The notes beneath the pieces were generated by a model, which did not search any database, was not told where the DNA came from, and saw only the letters and a list, made by a program, of their open reading frames with translations. This document shows, piece after piece, positions 25,880-39,796 of a DNA stretch of 64,000 bases (positions are counted from its first letter, which is position 1; each line of letters begins with the position of its first letter). Origin of the DNA: Dimorphilus gyrociliatus (lineage: Eukaryota > Annelida > Polychaeta > Dinophilidae); contig CAJFCJ010000018.1 in the NCBI GenBank assembly GCA_904063045.1, positions 248,001 through 312,000 on the forward strand, given 5' to 3'. The translations under genes were made by a program, and so were the position numbers.

Positions 25880-28800
25880 CTAGATCGGAGTTTCTTTCAC
25901 ACTCCCTTTAAGGCTATCTCTGGATCGATCAATAGGAGTCAAGGGAGTTATGTAGCCGCTGAAACTGCTAACATGATCATAAGTTAGATGGTCGCATTCT
26001 GATGTTTGATCACTTGGCGGTATTATAGGCAATCTATTGTGGCTGTACAAAACATGATTGAACTGGCTTTGGTCTAACATCTTTTCTTCAACAGGTTCTT
26101 GATTACCAGTTACAGGTATGCCTGTTACATATCATTTTAAAAATGCAACATCTATAAACTCAGGACACAAGAAATTACTGATAAAGAAAATATTAAATAG
26201 AAAAAGATTTTTTTGAGGTTTTCAGAGTATCAGACTGTTTAGCTATTATAATTCAGGCGGCATGCAATTTACGAACCTGATTTACTTCCACTGGTGCATT
26301 GTAAAATAAATGAAATCACAACTCAGTAAATTTGTTGCTGTTTCGATATATCCTATCCAATTTAATCATTTATACATATCAAACAAAAATTGATACGTAC
26401 TTTCTGTTTTCCACATTGTTGGGGTTGCTTGGCCCAAAATATTTGACATTGCCTTAGGAATACATAACGTATGTATAAATAGCAGTAATAATTTAGAATA
26501 AAAATAATAAATAAATAGAAAGTATTTTGAACAGGCTTACCGTATTTTACAACAGACTCTCTTTTATCGTGATTCCTACTGAAGATTTTAACGCCACACA
26601 CGGACATTATGACAGTGAAGATGAAGAAAAGTAAACCGCCCACTATGCCACCTATTGCAGCCTTGGATAGTTTTATGCCTTTTTTCATTGGATCTATTAT
26701 AAAAATGTTAAAAAACACATATTTATCATCTCGATATTTTACTGCTAAGGATTACCTCCAGTATGATAAACCATTTCCTCGCTAGGTTTCGATTGGGCGC
26801 CATTGTTATAGCTATGAAGATGACATTTCTCTCCATTAGTTTTATTGTTTAAAATTTAAAGATATCGAATGTAAAACTCGCCTGAATACTTTAAAACGAT
26901 ACTTAGCACCGCGGGAAAAACCCTTCCATTCAAAGGATGTCCCATTATTTATTGGACCTGATAGATCATCGAATTTACCCACAGTTCTATGTAATTTGGC
27001 AAATACAAAAATTTTTCTTTAGGGACAGTTATTCTTTCGTACGGACTCATATTAAATTTATTTTACCGAAAGTAAACAATGTAATATTGGACGGGAACTG
27101 TTAAATTTCTTGGAGGAAGCCAACGGATTTCTAGAGTGTCTCCTAAATTTTTAATGGTTAAGTTTCTTGGCGAATCGGGCCTTGGACCTGGAGAATAAAC
27201 TTGTTGAATTAATAAGACAAGTAATGGCTTAAGTGCTAAAAACCAACCCGGAGGAGGAATAGCAATAGCTGCTGATGGATATACTTCAGTTTTTGTAATA
27301 TGACGTTTACTACCTACACGAGTAATAATAATAATTATTATAATAGTAGTACTTTTACTACATAATCTACTAATATAAAATGCTAATAAAATTTCAAAGT
27401 ACCTTTAGTTTTTACTAAGTGTCTTTCACTAAATAAACCATTTCCTAAGCTATTACTGTTGAAATAAGCAAAAATTTAAAAGCATATTAATGATTACACA
27501 ACTTATGAATATTTTGTAAGGTCTATTCATACCGAGATAATATTACAAATTCATAGCGAGTATCAGATTTTAAATTTTCAACTAGAAGACTAGTATAATC
27601 ATCCGGTACAGCAATAGTTGTCCAGTTTTGTTTCGTATTCTTTTCTATTTCTCTATACCTGATAAATAATTTAATGAAAAGTCATAAAAATTTCAAGTAA
27701 TAAAAGTACCAAATAAAATAATCTTGACGCTTTGCATAATCACTGTCAAAAGCTGGCAACCATTTGACATTTGCAGTATTTTCGGTAGTTTTTATTGAGA
27801 TGTTGCGAGCTCTATGCGGAGAGCTCACTGAAAAAATTTGGTATCATATTATTAATTAAAAAAATTATTTCGAAGTATACCTTCGACAATAAGTAATGTG
27901 GTTGTGACTATAGTTGCCACCTCATTACTCGCTTCACACTCATAATAACCACTATCATCCATACTTAAGTACGTTATTACTAATCGGCTGTCTTCAATCA
28001 ATTTTTTCTCTGGATCTAGTTGACCATTTTGCTGTTTCATAAATTTTTATCACTTTAGCAAGCAAAACACAAGGGATAAAGACCTTTTGCCACTTTATCG
28101 TGGGAGTTGGATCCCCTGTAGCTTCACAGGGAATAGAAATTGTATCTCCAACTTGTTTCTGGTAGTATCTTTTAGGCCTCTCTTTAAAATAGGGAGGATC
28201 TGGAAAAATTGTCTAGTGTAAAATACAAAGAGAATTTCATATAAGCAGATACCTCGGATATGAACTTGAAAACGTGGAGAATATTTACTTGCACCTAGTG
28301 CTGAGTAAGGTGTACAAGAGTATGCACCTTCGTCACTTTCCCTGACCGTTCTATTATTTAATTATATATTTAGATATTCAGATAAAGCGTATATGTTTTT
28401 CTTCTACCTGAAAGCTAAATCGGAAAGATTCCTCTTGTAAACTCTTGTGTAGTCTAAAAACTTTATTTCTTGCTCGTTTTTAGTCCATACTACAGATGTG
28501 ACAGGTGGATTTGCGTCAAATGGACAACTGAGTAGTCCTGGCATGTTACGGGGTAGCAGAACTGTCATGTCGGAAGTTAAAACGACTGGCAAGTCTAAAA
28601 ACAGATACAAAAAGAATTATTAAATGAATTTAAAATACATGAATGATCCTCTTAGGGCTACAGAAATCGAAACATTTCGAATGCAACATTCGTAGTCACA
28701 AAAGGCCTTCCTCTTGGCTTTTTAGCATTTACAGAAAAATACGCCAGAAATCTTACCAAAGAATTTTACAAAAATAAGAATCTGAAGTCGAAGAATTGCA

Positions 28801-31800
28801 GTCATATTGTTTACTTTTTGCTATCCGAATTATAATTATTTAATGAGAAAATACATCTTTTATAGATATTTTAGTTTTGCAAGTATTGATTTCTTTACTT
28901 GAATTGAGCTGTGCTGTACGAGAATTTCTCATTTTCAGCTTATACAGTCAACTACTGTCAAATAGCACAGAGCCAAGTTTGTCTCCAAATTAAAAATCGA
29001 TGAAATTCGTTTTTCTTCATTTACTTCCTATTCGTTCCAGATCGCGTATGAGAAAAGTCTTTGGGCAACAAACCATTCGACTGCACTTGCTTAATTAGAG
29101 AGAGGACAACGTAATTTTTACGTTATAGAAAAAAGACGACTCAATCGTCTATGGTAAAATTGCGACACTAATGTAGTAATCTAGAAAAAGCTATATAGCG
29201 CCCCCTATTAGAAATTCGAAGTAACATCATCATCTTATTTAACTAAAACTCTCAAGAGAGTAGTCCTAGACTTTCGATCCATCACCAAACAATAAACAAA
29301 AAAAGTCGAATAAAATAATACAAAAAACAAGAATTAGAGAGCTTTTTGCTCGAAAATTTCGATTCTGCTTGTTATTAAATATAAGTTAAATGAAAATGAT
29401 GCTTACAAGTTACATTTAAAAACGCCTTTGCTTTAGCCGAAGTAGAAATTTCATTTTTTGCTTCGCATTCAAACCATGCGCTATCGCTTTTTATGACATT
29501 TCTGATAATCAATGTACCATCCGATAAAATCGATGAACGTAAAGTTCCCAAGCCTGTTTGAGACGAAGTATATTTCTAGGTGAGATTATAAATGAGGTAG
29601 TTTTAACGAAAGTCTTACCAGGTACTAATTGAACGTCAACGTTATCTTTATACCACTTGAATGTGGAATTATGAAATTCATTATCAGCATGACAAATAAA
29701 TTTCGCTTCATTTCCGTCCTGAACGGTTATGTTTCGAGGTTTTTCCATGATGTATACGTATCCTGTAGATGGCGATAGCAATCAGATAGAAGAAAATAAT
29801 CGCTTTTACGGTTTTACCTTTTATAATCAACTTAATGGTATGCGAAGCTTGACCTACAACATTCTTAAAGACGCATTGGTAAGCCCCTCCATCCTCTCTT
29901 TTCAAGTTATTTAATCGAATCTATGTACGGAATATTTTGTTAGCTATACTGTGACATAGTATTGACGCTATTAGTTTTACCTTATTTCCATCTACAATTA
30001 TGTCTTCAGAGCTGAGCACTTCATTTCCATCTTTTAACCAAGTTAGCTGTGGTTCAGGACTGCCTGTAGCTGAGCACCACAACTCGATGTTTTGTCCTTC
30101 TTTTCCAAGCAAGAATGATGGCGAATTATTTCCTATCACTGGAGGAGCTGCGAACATCATAGTAACTATTAATTTATTATTAGCACTATTTATTCCGTCA
30201 AGTGTATATTTATCTGCTATACGATATCACGCTTTGACCTCGAATTTTTGGCAAGGAAATGCAAAATATATAGTATATCGAATAGAAAATATAGAGATAT
30301 TGATTTCAGCGATCTTGCTCTTTTCATTCGCCTTCCCTTTTTAATATTCCTATTACTTTATACAAGGACACAAGGCTCTTGGTTGCCAGGAAATTACCTC
30401 CATCAAGTTTTTCCCTATAGTCTTCGTCATAACAAACGCAAGTAGTAATGTGGATTAGAATATATAAACTATAATGAAATGTTCCAGTTTCTTGCACCCG
30501 GTAACGCTGCATTTCTCAAAAGACCAGGTCGCTGATATTACATTCATTGCACTGAAAAGAAAACTGATGTGACGTACGTAGGTTTGATAAGAGAAAGTTC
30601 CGAATTATGCTTTCAAGATTCTATGTAAAACGTATTGCCAGACAGCCGTCGCTATTATAGTTAATAAAGCCTGAAGAGATAACTCAATTCGGTGACGGAG
30701 AATAATCTCATGAGCATTAAAGGATTACGTATAGACTATTGATTTTTTCCTTTTCTGGCTTATGTAATGGATGCTTCCCAACTAAAACAAACACATTCGA
30801 TCAGACACAATTTAGGGCATGGACGCAGTGATGAGAAATGACTAAAGCGAAGACAAGAAAAATCAATCAAAAAAAAAGAAATAGTATACAGATGGTCAGG
30901 ACAACTCGTGTCTCGTAATTACTGTTCCGCGTTAAAAGTAGAGGGCAAGACACATTAGGCGTCTTCATTTGTAGGCTAATATGAGAGAAGCCTAACATAT
31001 TTCAGACAGGTAAATTCTCTTGACATAGATTTAAAATTAGAAAAAGAACAAATCATTTGGCTGAATCGCAAGAATCTCAAGAGTACCGTTCTATAGCAAT
31101 CCTACCAATCATCTAATAAATGATGCGATAGTGAAGGCGATGTTTGCACTCTACATTTGCGACGTTCGCCAAACATACTAGTGTCATTCATAGTTCTATT
31201 GATGTGTGTATATATTACACTGATTATTGGTAAATTCATTAGTACAATTATTCTGCTTTCGCTTTTTAATATTCTAGCATCTTCGTGTATAAGTATAATT
31301 TAACATACTTTTAATTATTCGCCAGAGTCATAGATTTTTCTGTGGGTAATTATGAAATTGTCCATATTATGGGAATCTAATGGATATATTATTAATTCTT
31401 GTCGTTATTATAAAGCGATTAAATGTGAATAGTATAGCGTCGCTTTTACAGAGAAACACTAACAAAGAACAAATACAAATAGACGTCACGGGTATTAAGT
31501 AAACAGAACTCATGTTGAATAAAAGCTTGAGGAGGAGAAAAGGACATTAGCGAAGCGTAAGACACAGTAAATAGACGCCCGATAGAGGCCCGTAGATGGT
31601 TACAGTTTGCAAGTGCGAATTTTACGCTTCGTTACCATCTTTAGTAGTACAAACGCATATTTATAAATATATTTTCTATATATACGCTAATAGCAATGTA
31701 CATATGCTCTATGGATCTAGCGAAATAGTTACGTTACATAAGGCCTCTCACTCACTCTAAATACACTTAGGATATATGCTATATATGCTGTATATATATT

Positions 31801-34800
31801 AAATTAGTTGATAAAAAAGTGACGGGACAAACATATAAATTATGAGGATAAAACGGCCTTTCCCTATACAGACTCGTTATGAGAGAAAAATTTGTATGCC
31901 ATAAGCATCAAAAAAACCGTTCGAAATGTCCCAATATTTCTGCAATCCTTTACGTTTCTCTTTCAATTTTCGTCAAGCACGCAACTTGTTTTGCCAAATA
32001 TCTGCTTTACGCTTTCTAGCAGCTGGGGTTGTTGATAAATCTTATATAAATGTCTGAATCGCGTGCTAAAAGCAAAAAGAAATTATATTCAGTATTCGTC
32101 TATGGCTACGTTTCCAAGGCAGTTTATCTGTTAAGCTTTGTAGACTTAGCACCAATTGATTGGGCTCAGAATAAACTCAGGAGGTTTAAAACAATATCTG
32201 CAGAGATTGTAACGGACAACAGACGATTAAATGATAAAGCATAAACAGTCATTTGACCTAATCGACCTATGTCACATTTACTTTTCCAGTTAGTACTTGC
32301 CTGCAGCCTTACTTTACGGGGAATTAGCCAAATTCCCAGCACTCCAAAACTTATAAACGCTGTCTTACGTTTAAGTACATGTGTAAAAGTATAAACAAAT
32401 AGTTTTAATAAATTATACTAATCGTGCAAAAAAGTCCCAATATTCCAAACAAATCAATAACATTCGACTGTTCTCATATTGATTAGCCTAATGGCGAGTT
32501 TGTGTAATTTATATGCAATTTAATTCAGTTTATTGTGTCTCTGTAACTGATTCGTTTTCAAAAATAAAATTTGAAAGCATAACTCTATAAATATCAGATG
32601 AAATATATTACCCCTACAAAAAAAAAATTCACAAACTTACGGTCTTTCAGCGAAAATATGTATATATTGTTTGCAAGATTACTTTCAACCAATTCTTTCG
32701 AATAATTTGAATTTGATTCCTCAAAATTTCAAATCTATTTTAATTTATCCAAACTGGTTGAAATCAATCTAATCACTCTCACTGACATGGTATAGAACAC
32801 TCCAATCTAGTGACTCTCGTGCCTCTGATATCCAAAAAGGGTTTCTAGCTTAGGGCCACGTGACAGGTGACGTCATACAAGTTAGTACCGTGATGCTTAG
32901 TTTCACTTCGAAAGATTATTCGAGTAAACTTCAAGGTTAAAATGCACCAACCAGATGCAAAAAGTTTTTGAGAAATTGAAGATCGTATTTTATATAACAT
33001 AAGTAAAAACTTGAGGTCACTCAACCACCTACAAACATTCCAAAAGTCTAAAATAGATTTTATCTTTAAAGTTTAACATGGGATATTCATGATAGCTAAA
33101 TCTAGAGAATAACTTGTTTTTAATAACTTAGTGTGCACAAACGATAAGACAAAAAAAAGAATGAAAGTACCAGTCTATTTTTCATAATTTAAAATTAAGG
33201 CTTATACTTTAATCATGAGTAGTTTCAATACAATTATACATGCCTTGTTATCTTTCAAATGAAATAAAACTCATAGCGTGCTCATGCCAGATATCTTGGT
33301 GTCGACATCTATTGGGCTTAACCGTTTTATTTTGCTCAATACATATAGATGGTGTTGCGTCGTTTTAGATATGCGCGATTTCTTGTCTTATGAAAGATAA
33401 ATTCGTACATTCGGGAATTGGTAGAACGAAAAAATATCGAATGGACACAAGCATAAAAAATCCAGAATCTTAAAAGCACATTTTCTAGATTTTTTAAGAA
33501 TGTAGTCATTTTAAATTAAATTAATTCCGATTATCTGAGAAGTTGGTGGATTTGAAAGAGTGTCACCTCAGAGTAACATCTGGGTTTCCTCAAACATAAG
33601 CCGTTTTTTTTTATAAAATGACAGAGGTACATTTCATTCCATTCTGATTACCATCCGATTAGCTTTAATGTAAAAACAAAACCAATCAAGCGATGTCAAC
33701 AAATACACAGATATACACTTTCGTGATAAACTCAAAGATAGCTTATTTCGATTTGGCTGAGCTGAAGCGGCCACGCATTAAAGTGTGCATAGGACTATCA
33801 TACCTTCGCTACTTCTACAAACACTTACTTAGTAGATTCACATTCAAATAATAGATTACCATTTGAATACTCTATACTCACGTACATTCATTCAAATATA
33901 TTAAATTATCCTTATTTGGTTTCACAAACATGGGGAATGATCTACTACAATTAGCACGAAATTTTAAGAGTTTCGCTTTGAATACCCAATTTGGCCTAAT
34001 TTACAAGATATTTAATAAAAAAATCTTTAACATAATTACTTTTTTTGCTTATTTATGAGGTTATTTCTTAAATTGGACTCATAAAAATATAAAAATATAG
34101 CATCTAGACAGAACTAAAAACATCTATACTGTATTTATATATATACTGTATATTGTTTTATATTTTATTCGTACACGAAGCGAAAAAAACTTATATATAT
34201 ATATGATGCCCCTGACTGTTGATTGAGCTAAGAATGTTCTCGTTTAGAGCGTATCGATCGAAAATATCGATTAAAGATCGGTAGGGGCCAATATAAACAC
34301 GACAAACAACCTTATCAAGAATTCGCGTCAGAAAATGAGATGAAAAAAAACGCAGCAAATAGACACACGGACCTGATCAGTAAATAAAGTGATTTAGATA
34401 GATTAGGTCTATTGGCAATAAAGCCGTGCAATGCAGCCGAGTAATTGCCTCACAGTCGGTGACAAAAAATTGTTTACATGGATAAATAGGTATTTTTGGG
34501 TCTTTTGGAATAAAGCTAATTGTCAGATACTCTCTAGAAAATTATAAAAATACATAGCACTATATAGGACTTATTAATTGAGGAATGGATTTCCGGAGAA
34601 CGACAAGCCGAAAGAAGTAAAAGGTCAAAGTAAAAGATGAAATTGAATAAACTAGCGTCAAGGCCCTGTACGGTGATTGCTGTTCGTTTCGAGCTCGCCC
34701 GCAAATTCGATTCTTTTATGCTACGTGCTTATACTTGACGCTCTGCAACGTCAGTTGGCCGCACATTCGTTCTTCTTTGTATTTTTCGACGTCAATCAAT

Positions 34801-36101
34801 TTGCTTGTTGCCCAACTTTTTCAATGCACGTAATCTGGACGTTTCGCTTTATGGCGTTTGATGAGGAAGAAGAGGGTAAAAAACATGATTTATAATGGTG
34901 CTCAGCAGTGTGAGTAAACTGACCAGAACAAAATCAATAAAGTAAAGACCGAACCCTTTTACTATGGAGTATGAACTATAACAAATGCTTTCGAATAACA
35001 GTTGTAGACGCCTAATTTTTCATTGTCGTTACTGACGTTTAGGGCAAGTATATAATGAATAGTCAATACGTATAAACGTTGCTAAATATACTGGCTTATG
35101 TGCACCTTTAATGTCATTGACATTTCAAAAAGAAAAGTAAATTCGTAATTTTCCTTGATTAGCACTATTGAGAGAGAGAGTTGAATGAATTTGTCGCTTT
35201 ATGTGTAATTTAGTATAAAGAAACTTTCAGGAAAAAGAATGCATTAATAAAATTAAGCAGAAAAACACTTCTTTCACCTGCCTAAACCTCATTTCCTTAA
35301 GTGCATGTAGAATACGAGGCTCATTGACGTTTTTCCATAAAGATATACAACTATATATTAACTTATACTAATATTAGTATTTTTATCATTGAATGTAATT
35401 TTTGTGACGACTTTAAAACTTACACAATAATATTGACTCATAGTAATTATCGTCTATAGCTTTCAGCGTAATCGATAAACTATTAAAACACTCACCGTGT
35501 ACTGTTAGATATATCCAGCTTCCGTTTGAATTTAGGTTATATCTCTTATATACATCTAAAACCCTGCACTCATACCAGCCCTCATCTTCTTCTTTAATGT
35601 TCGTAATTTGAATAGACGGTCCTAAAAAGCGAGCAAGGAAAACCTCTCTGTATTCTAGTTCATTTAAAGTGTAGCCAAAAAAAATTAGCTGTACCTCCCT
35701 CGTAAAGGTTGACCCGACCTCTAAATTGTTCTGTTACCAATTTTTCGCTTCCTCTCTAAGTGAAATGAAAAATATTTTAATACTATTAATTATAAACGTT
35801 GAAATGTATGATTTAATTATAGAAGTAGCTATCATATTTTTATATGATATTTTTTACGATTTTATACTCTTATTGAACAAACCTGGGTATAAAATGGGGA
35901 TTCGCCTTTGATATTTCTTTTCCATAATATAAAAATGGAATCAGGACTAGCACCGGGTGGAACGAACAAATCACAGTCCAATATCTCAGAATCCCCGACG
36001 ACACTCGTTTTTCCTTCAGACCGTAAACTTCGAACTCGATGAGTTCTGTGCCGTATTTCACCTAGAAGAAAAAGGAAGAATAGTATATATAATAGGAACA
36101 T
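25880..36101 (-). CDS. Turtle / IgSF9-like immunoglobulin-FN3 adhesion receptor
   Basis: Solved as 22 exons in transcript order: 36101-35883, 35755-35695, 35621-35496, 30147-29981, 29920-29818, 29762-29619, 29553-29407, 28594-28408, 28350-28253, 28199-28084, 28031-27881, 27827-27710, 27658-27533, 27455-27403, 27313-27248, 27187-27067, 26986-26882, 26811-26756, 26693-26541, 26452-26401, 26290-26277, 26121-25880; 874 aa. Signal peptide, five Ig domains, two FN3 domains, one membrane helix (about residues 734-757), short tail. Diagnostic matches to turtle/IGSF9: EGWYECRV...NGSWIYLTV in Ig1 and NMPGLLSCPFDANPP in Ig4. Family members act as homophilic neuronal adhesion molecules. The tail ends ETPI, a possible class I PDZ ligand. 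The FN3-2 intron at 26881-26812 uses a GC donor. Intron 3 spans 5.3 kb against about 60 nt for most others. Confidence 0.9.
26277..26290 (-). CDS. 14-nt microexon in the cytoplasmic tail of the turtle-like receptor
   Basis: Flanked by CCAG acceptor (26291-26294) and GTTCGT donor. It converts phase 2 of the upstream exon (ending 26401) to the phase 1 needed by the last exon (starting 26121), adding about five residues around GSKS. Without it the last exon opens with a stop after a few codons. With it the frame runs to the ETPI terminus. Confidence 0.7.
30148..35495 (-). other. Large intron 3 of the turtle-like gene
   Basis: 5.3-kb intron between the Ig1 and Ig2 exons, far longer than the typical introns here. 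No convincing internal gene was found. The plus-strand frame at 32050-32244 has no recognisable features. It contains a CACGTG/TGACGTCA pair at 32867-32885 and a TATCGAT-rich patch at about 34254-34272. Intronic enhancers are plausible. Confidence 0.6.
32867..32885. promoter_or_regulatory. Composite E-box (CACGTG) plus CRE (TGACGTCA)
   Basis: CACGTG at 32867-32872 and a perfect palindromic CRE octamer at 32878-32885, five bases apart. The pair recurs with similar spacing at 3750-3770. CRE is the CREB/ATF site and CACGTG the bHLH/USF-type site; occupancy is inference. Confidence 0.4.
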
Positions 36102-39100
36102 GTTATATCCCTTTACTTGAGAGAGAAAGTGTATCAAAGAATTTTCCTTCGAAGGAGGAAGATATAAACTACTTACTAACTACAAAGTACTAATTACTGA
36201 TTATCGTATATTTAAATTGAGGATATATCACGCTGAAATATTAATTTTCTTAACATACTTTTAAGTATATAGATATATTAATAAATTCATTTCGTATTGC
36301 TTACTGAGTTCAATTGTTTATATAAATACGAAGGTGCATAACTTTCTACTTCGCCGTTACAATCAAGCTTAAACTCAAGTAGTCTATGGGGAATTGATAA
36401 AGGAGATTAACTAAACAGAAAAGACCTATAGAGAGTGGAGAAGACGAAAAAAGTTGCTTTTGTTAAAAACAATACATTGGTAGCCTCAAGCTATATACAG
36501 CAATAAAACAAATCCTTCGTCTACTCTTAAATTTAAATAAGCTGATAGTCTTCCAATAAAAGATTTATATGCATGCCTATTAAATAGGGATTGTCCGATA
36601 TCAGTCTATATTGAATTCTTATTCAAACTTTTAAAGCCTAAAAGCTACTGAAATCTCATGAGAGTCATTTCTGTTTTAAAATTGTTTCAATATGAAAAAC
36701 ACAGAGTTCTATAAATGTCGACAAAATATAACATAAAGCTCAATAAACTGTAATATGACGCTTTACACAAGAAGATGAAATGAACGTCGTATAGTAGACG
36801 CTTCAATCCGATTTGGCCAATAAAACGGATTTAGTTTGTACATACAGCAATAGAATTTGACGTCAAATTTTACGGAAAATGATTGCAGTATACATGTATA
36901 CTGAAAATAAATAGCTTGTATTAGCTTTATATCGGAGAATTGATGAAACAAACATCGAACTCTGTGCAAATGCTAAGAACCAGGAGGCCCAATCAATATA
37001 TTGTAGGCTTATCGAATAAAGACGAAAACTAGCCATATATGGTATCGTAAAAGCGTCCCCTAAGATTAATTACTAAACTCATAAAATATACAGTATATTG
37101 TATAATAGAGGATTAATGACATTCACTAAAATACTGTGTTGAAGATTATTTCAAAGCATCAGATTAATCCGTTTACTAACAAATAAAGCTCACCTCCACC
37201 CACTTTTATTCTCAAAAAAAGCAAAAATATATAGGCTTGCTGATGAAAGTTTAAAAGAGAAACGCCTTAACGCAAGGAGATAGACGCTTCTCAGGGTAAA
37301 ATGCCTCTCAAACGTCAATAAACATAACGAAATAACCATTCTATTGCACAAGCTGTGCATAAAATAAAGTTAAATATATGAAAAAAGGCATAGCCGCAGG
37401 ATTGGAGACATTTAACAATAATTTACTGGCTCTCAGGAGAAATAAACTTAAATGGTGACAATAATCCATAGCAGCGTTGCTTGTACTTGATCCAGAGTAG
37501 GTCTAATTTTCTATAATTCAGTTTAAGAAATTTTTTCTCATTTAAGGGAAGCTAAGACAGAAGAAAGCAGATAAAATTTGCTATTTGTGCTATTGAGTGA
37601 ATATATGGATATAACTTATGTAATCAGATTAGGAGTCTCGGAAAACGCCTAGATGAGTTAACGGAAAGCGTTAAGTTAACTGTAACGGTTTGTCAAGAGT
37701 GTCAGAACGGGCCTACAGCTATGTTTATCATGGCAAAGGTCGTTTGCTCTGGCTAACGTTAACGAGCTGCATATGGCTTCTACATCGCGTGCTGGGAAGT
37801 TGTGTTTGCCTAACGATTCATTCCAGAAGTCGTGCCAGTTTGTTTTTTTCTATTGACCGAATGCGGATAAGAAAGGTAATATATACATTTAATGTTTCTT
37901 CTCGATAAAGAAAGATAAATATATAGGAACTGACGAGCATAAGAAAAGGCACAAATCAATAGGATGAATGAAGCAATAAGACACTGCAAAAGCAGCAAAG
38001 TTGGCACCCCAAGCCACCGTCGAATATATTATATGTTTGCTAAAACGTCGAATTGCAGATCCCGGTTCGCTCAGTAGTGTATAATTGAAGATAAAAATTC
38101 TCTCTTGAAAGTGATACGAAGGAAAGTAAAAGCGTCTAGTATAATATAGTCATTCATCACAGACCGCTGACGACAAGGCTACCCATCGCTTCCAACGATT
38201 TATACACTTGCCTTAGTTTTCTTAAAATTTAGAATTTCAAGTTTAAATCTAATGAAACAGATGAACTATTGATTCTTATCTATGTTTAATGATGTAGCGC
38301 TCTTCTTCTGCTGTTGCATATAGACTGTCGTACAATGTATTGTACAAGTGGAATAAAGAAATGTAAAAAAAAGTCGAAAGGAAACGCGTTATCCCATAGG
38401 TGAAGTAAGTTGGAAGGAGCTTAACGATACATCAATACATCTCCCGAGGCCCTTTCCATCGTGTCACAGCTCGATTAGCGTGACACGCTTCCTTACATGC
38501 ATAAAAGACCTGAAATTCAGGTATGTACGAAGAAGTGATAGGGTAGAAGTCATCGGATTATTGATCTCACCCAAACAAAACATGTTGATTGAAAAAGACA
38601 GTGGATATTTCGCAAATACGATAGAGTAAAGCATTGAAGACCCATAATACTCCATAGATCTGTTTATGAATCTCGTCTCTTGCTACTTTCCTATTTTACA
38701 ATTATTTTTCTGTATAAAAGAGCTTATTACGCGCAGGTGCTTCTAAATGAAAATCCGCACAATACGCTTAAATAGTCGATTAATTCTCTCTGTCAACACT
38801 ATTAATCGCCATTTTGCGTACGATAGTGCAATATTTCTCATTTTTTCGAACATGGTTACTTACTTTTAGAGAAAAGTGAAAAGGTCAAAAATATCAGGCT
38901 GGTATGCACCAATATATCGGAACATTGAATCCTCATATTACGATGTTCGAACAAATTTCGAGTATTTCCTTATTACAATCCATTTTTATTGCAGTAATCC
39001 GAAAATTTATCCTATTCTCATTTCCAAGTAAAACAAAGTTGCGTTGAAATAAGTAAAATTTAATTATATTCCATACATATAGCTATATGTCAATAAATTT

Positions 39101-39796
39101 CTGATATTTATATATACATATACATATTTGTCTATGTATACTCTGTGTCTATATTTATAACTTCACCCAATAGATCTTAAAGACGTACACGCGAACGTTC
39201 GAATTTCCATCGCCATCTGTACGCGGTTTTCGACCAATCACAGTAAGCTTATGTCTGATTTCCTGTTCCTTTGAAATATAATGTTTATCTATATGCTTAC
39301 AGAGCTAGAACCATGCTATAAATTTAAATATTTTCAGCCTATATGCTTTCGACGCCCGAAATGATAATGCGGCATGTTTAATTCCATGTGAAAGAGTTTT
39401 GGATTAGAATAGTAATAACACAACTTAGAGGTTTCAATCTTAAGAACTTCCTTCAGCCTTTGAATAAAATACTATGAAATGTTAGATTTTTTTGTGGAAA
39501 ATTGAGGGACTAGTGACAGCTTGAGGGACTTCTTATTAAATTCATAATAAGTAATAAATAATAGACAGAAATGAAATTATATCTTAAGTAATGAGCTTTT
39601 TCTCCGTTCTCGTCAACACATTTTCTATATGAATTAATTTTCGTTGCTTGTCAGATTATTGGTAACAAAACAAAACCATACAAATAAGTATTCCATTACA
39701 TATTTTGAATGCCATTAACACGATTTAAGTCATTTTCTTATTATTTGAGAGTTCAGAGAGCAAAAAAACTTTCTTAGACTCACTCTAAATCCGAGA
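36102..39796. other. Divergent intergenic region between the turtle-like gene and the discoidin-TSP1 gene
   Basis: 3.7 kb between two divergently transcribed genes, so promoters of both should lie here. CGCCATCT (reverse of AGATGGCG) is at 39211-39218. The segment 37600-38500 is slightly less AT-rich than its surroundings. No coding exon could be supported. Confidence 0.55.

Noticed and set aside
32050-32244. 64-codon ATG frame in the large turtle-like intron
   Set aside because: Opposite strand to the host gene, no splice context, no recognisable motif, length within chance.
35870-36061. Alternative frame over the turtle-like first exon
   Set aside because: It has no Ig-like pattern. The other frame has the Ig cysteine (EILDCDL) and tryptophan (ILWKR) and joins in phase with the next exon.
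36763-38655. Several 60-72 codon frames in the divergent intergenic region
   Set aside because: No homology features, no compatible splice sites, and composition like flanking non-coding DNA.
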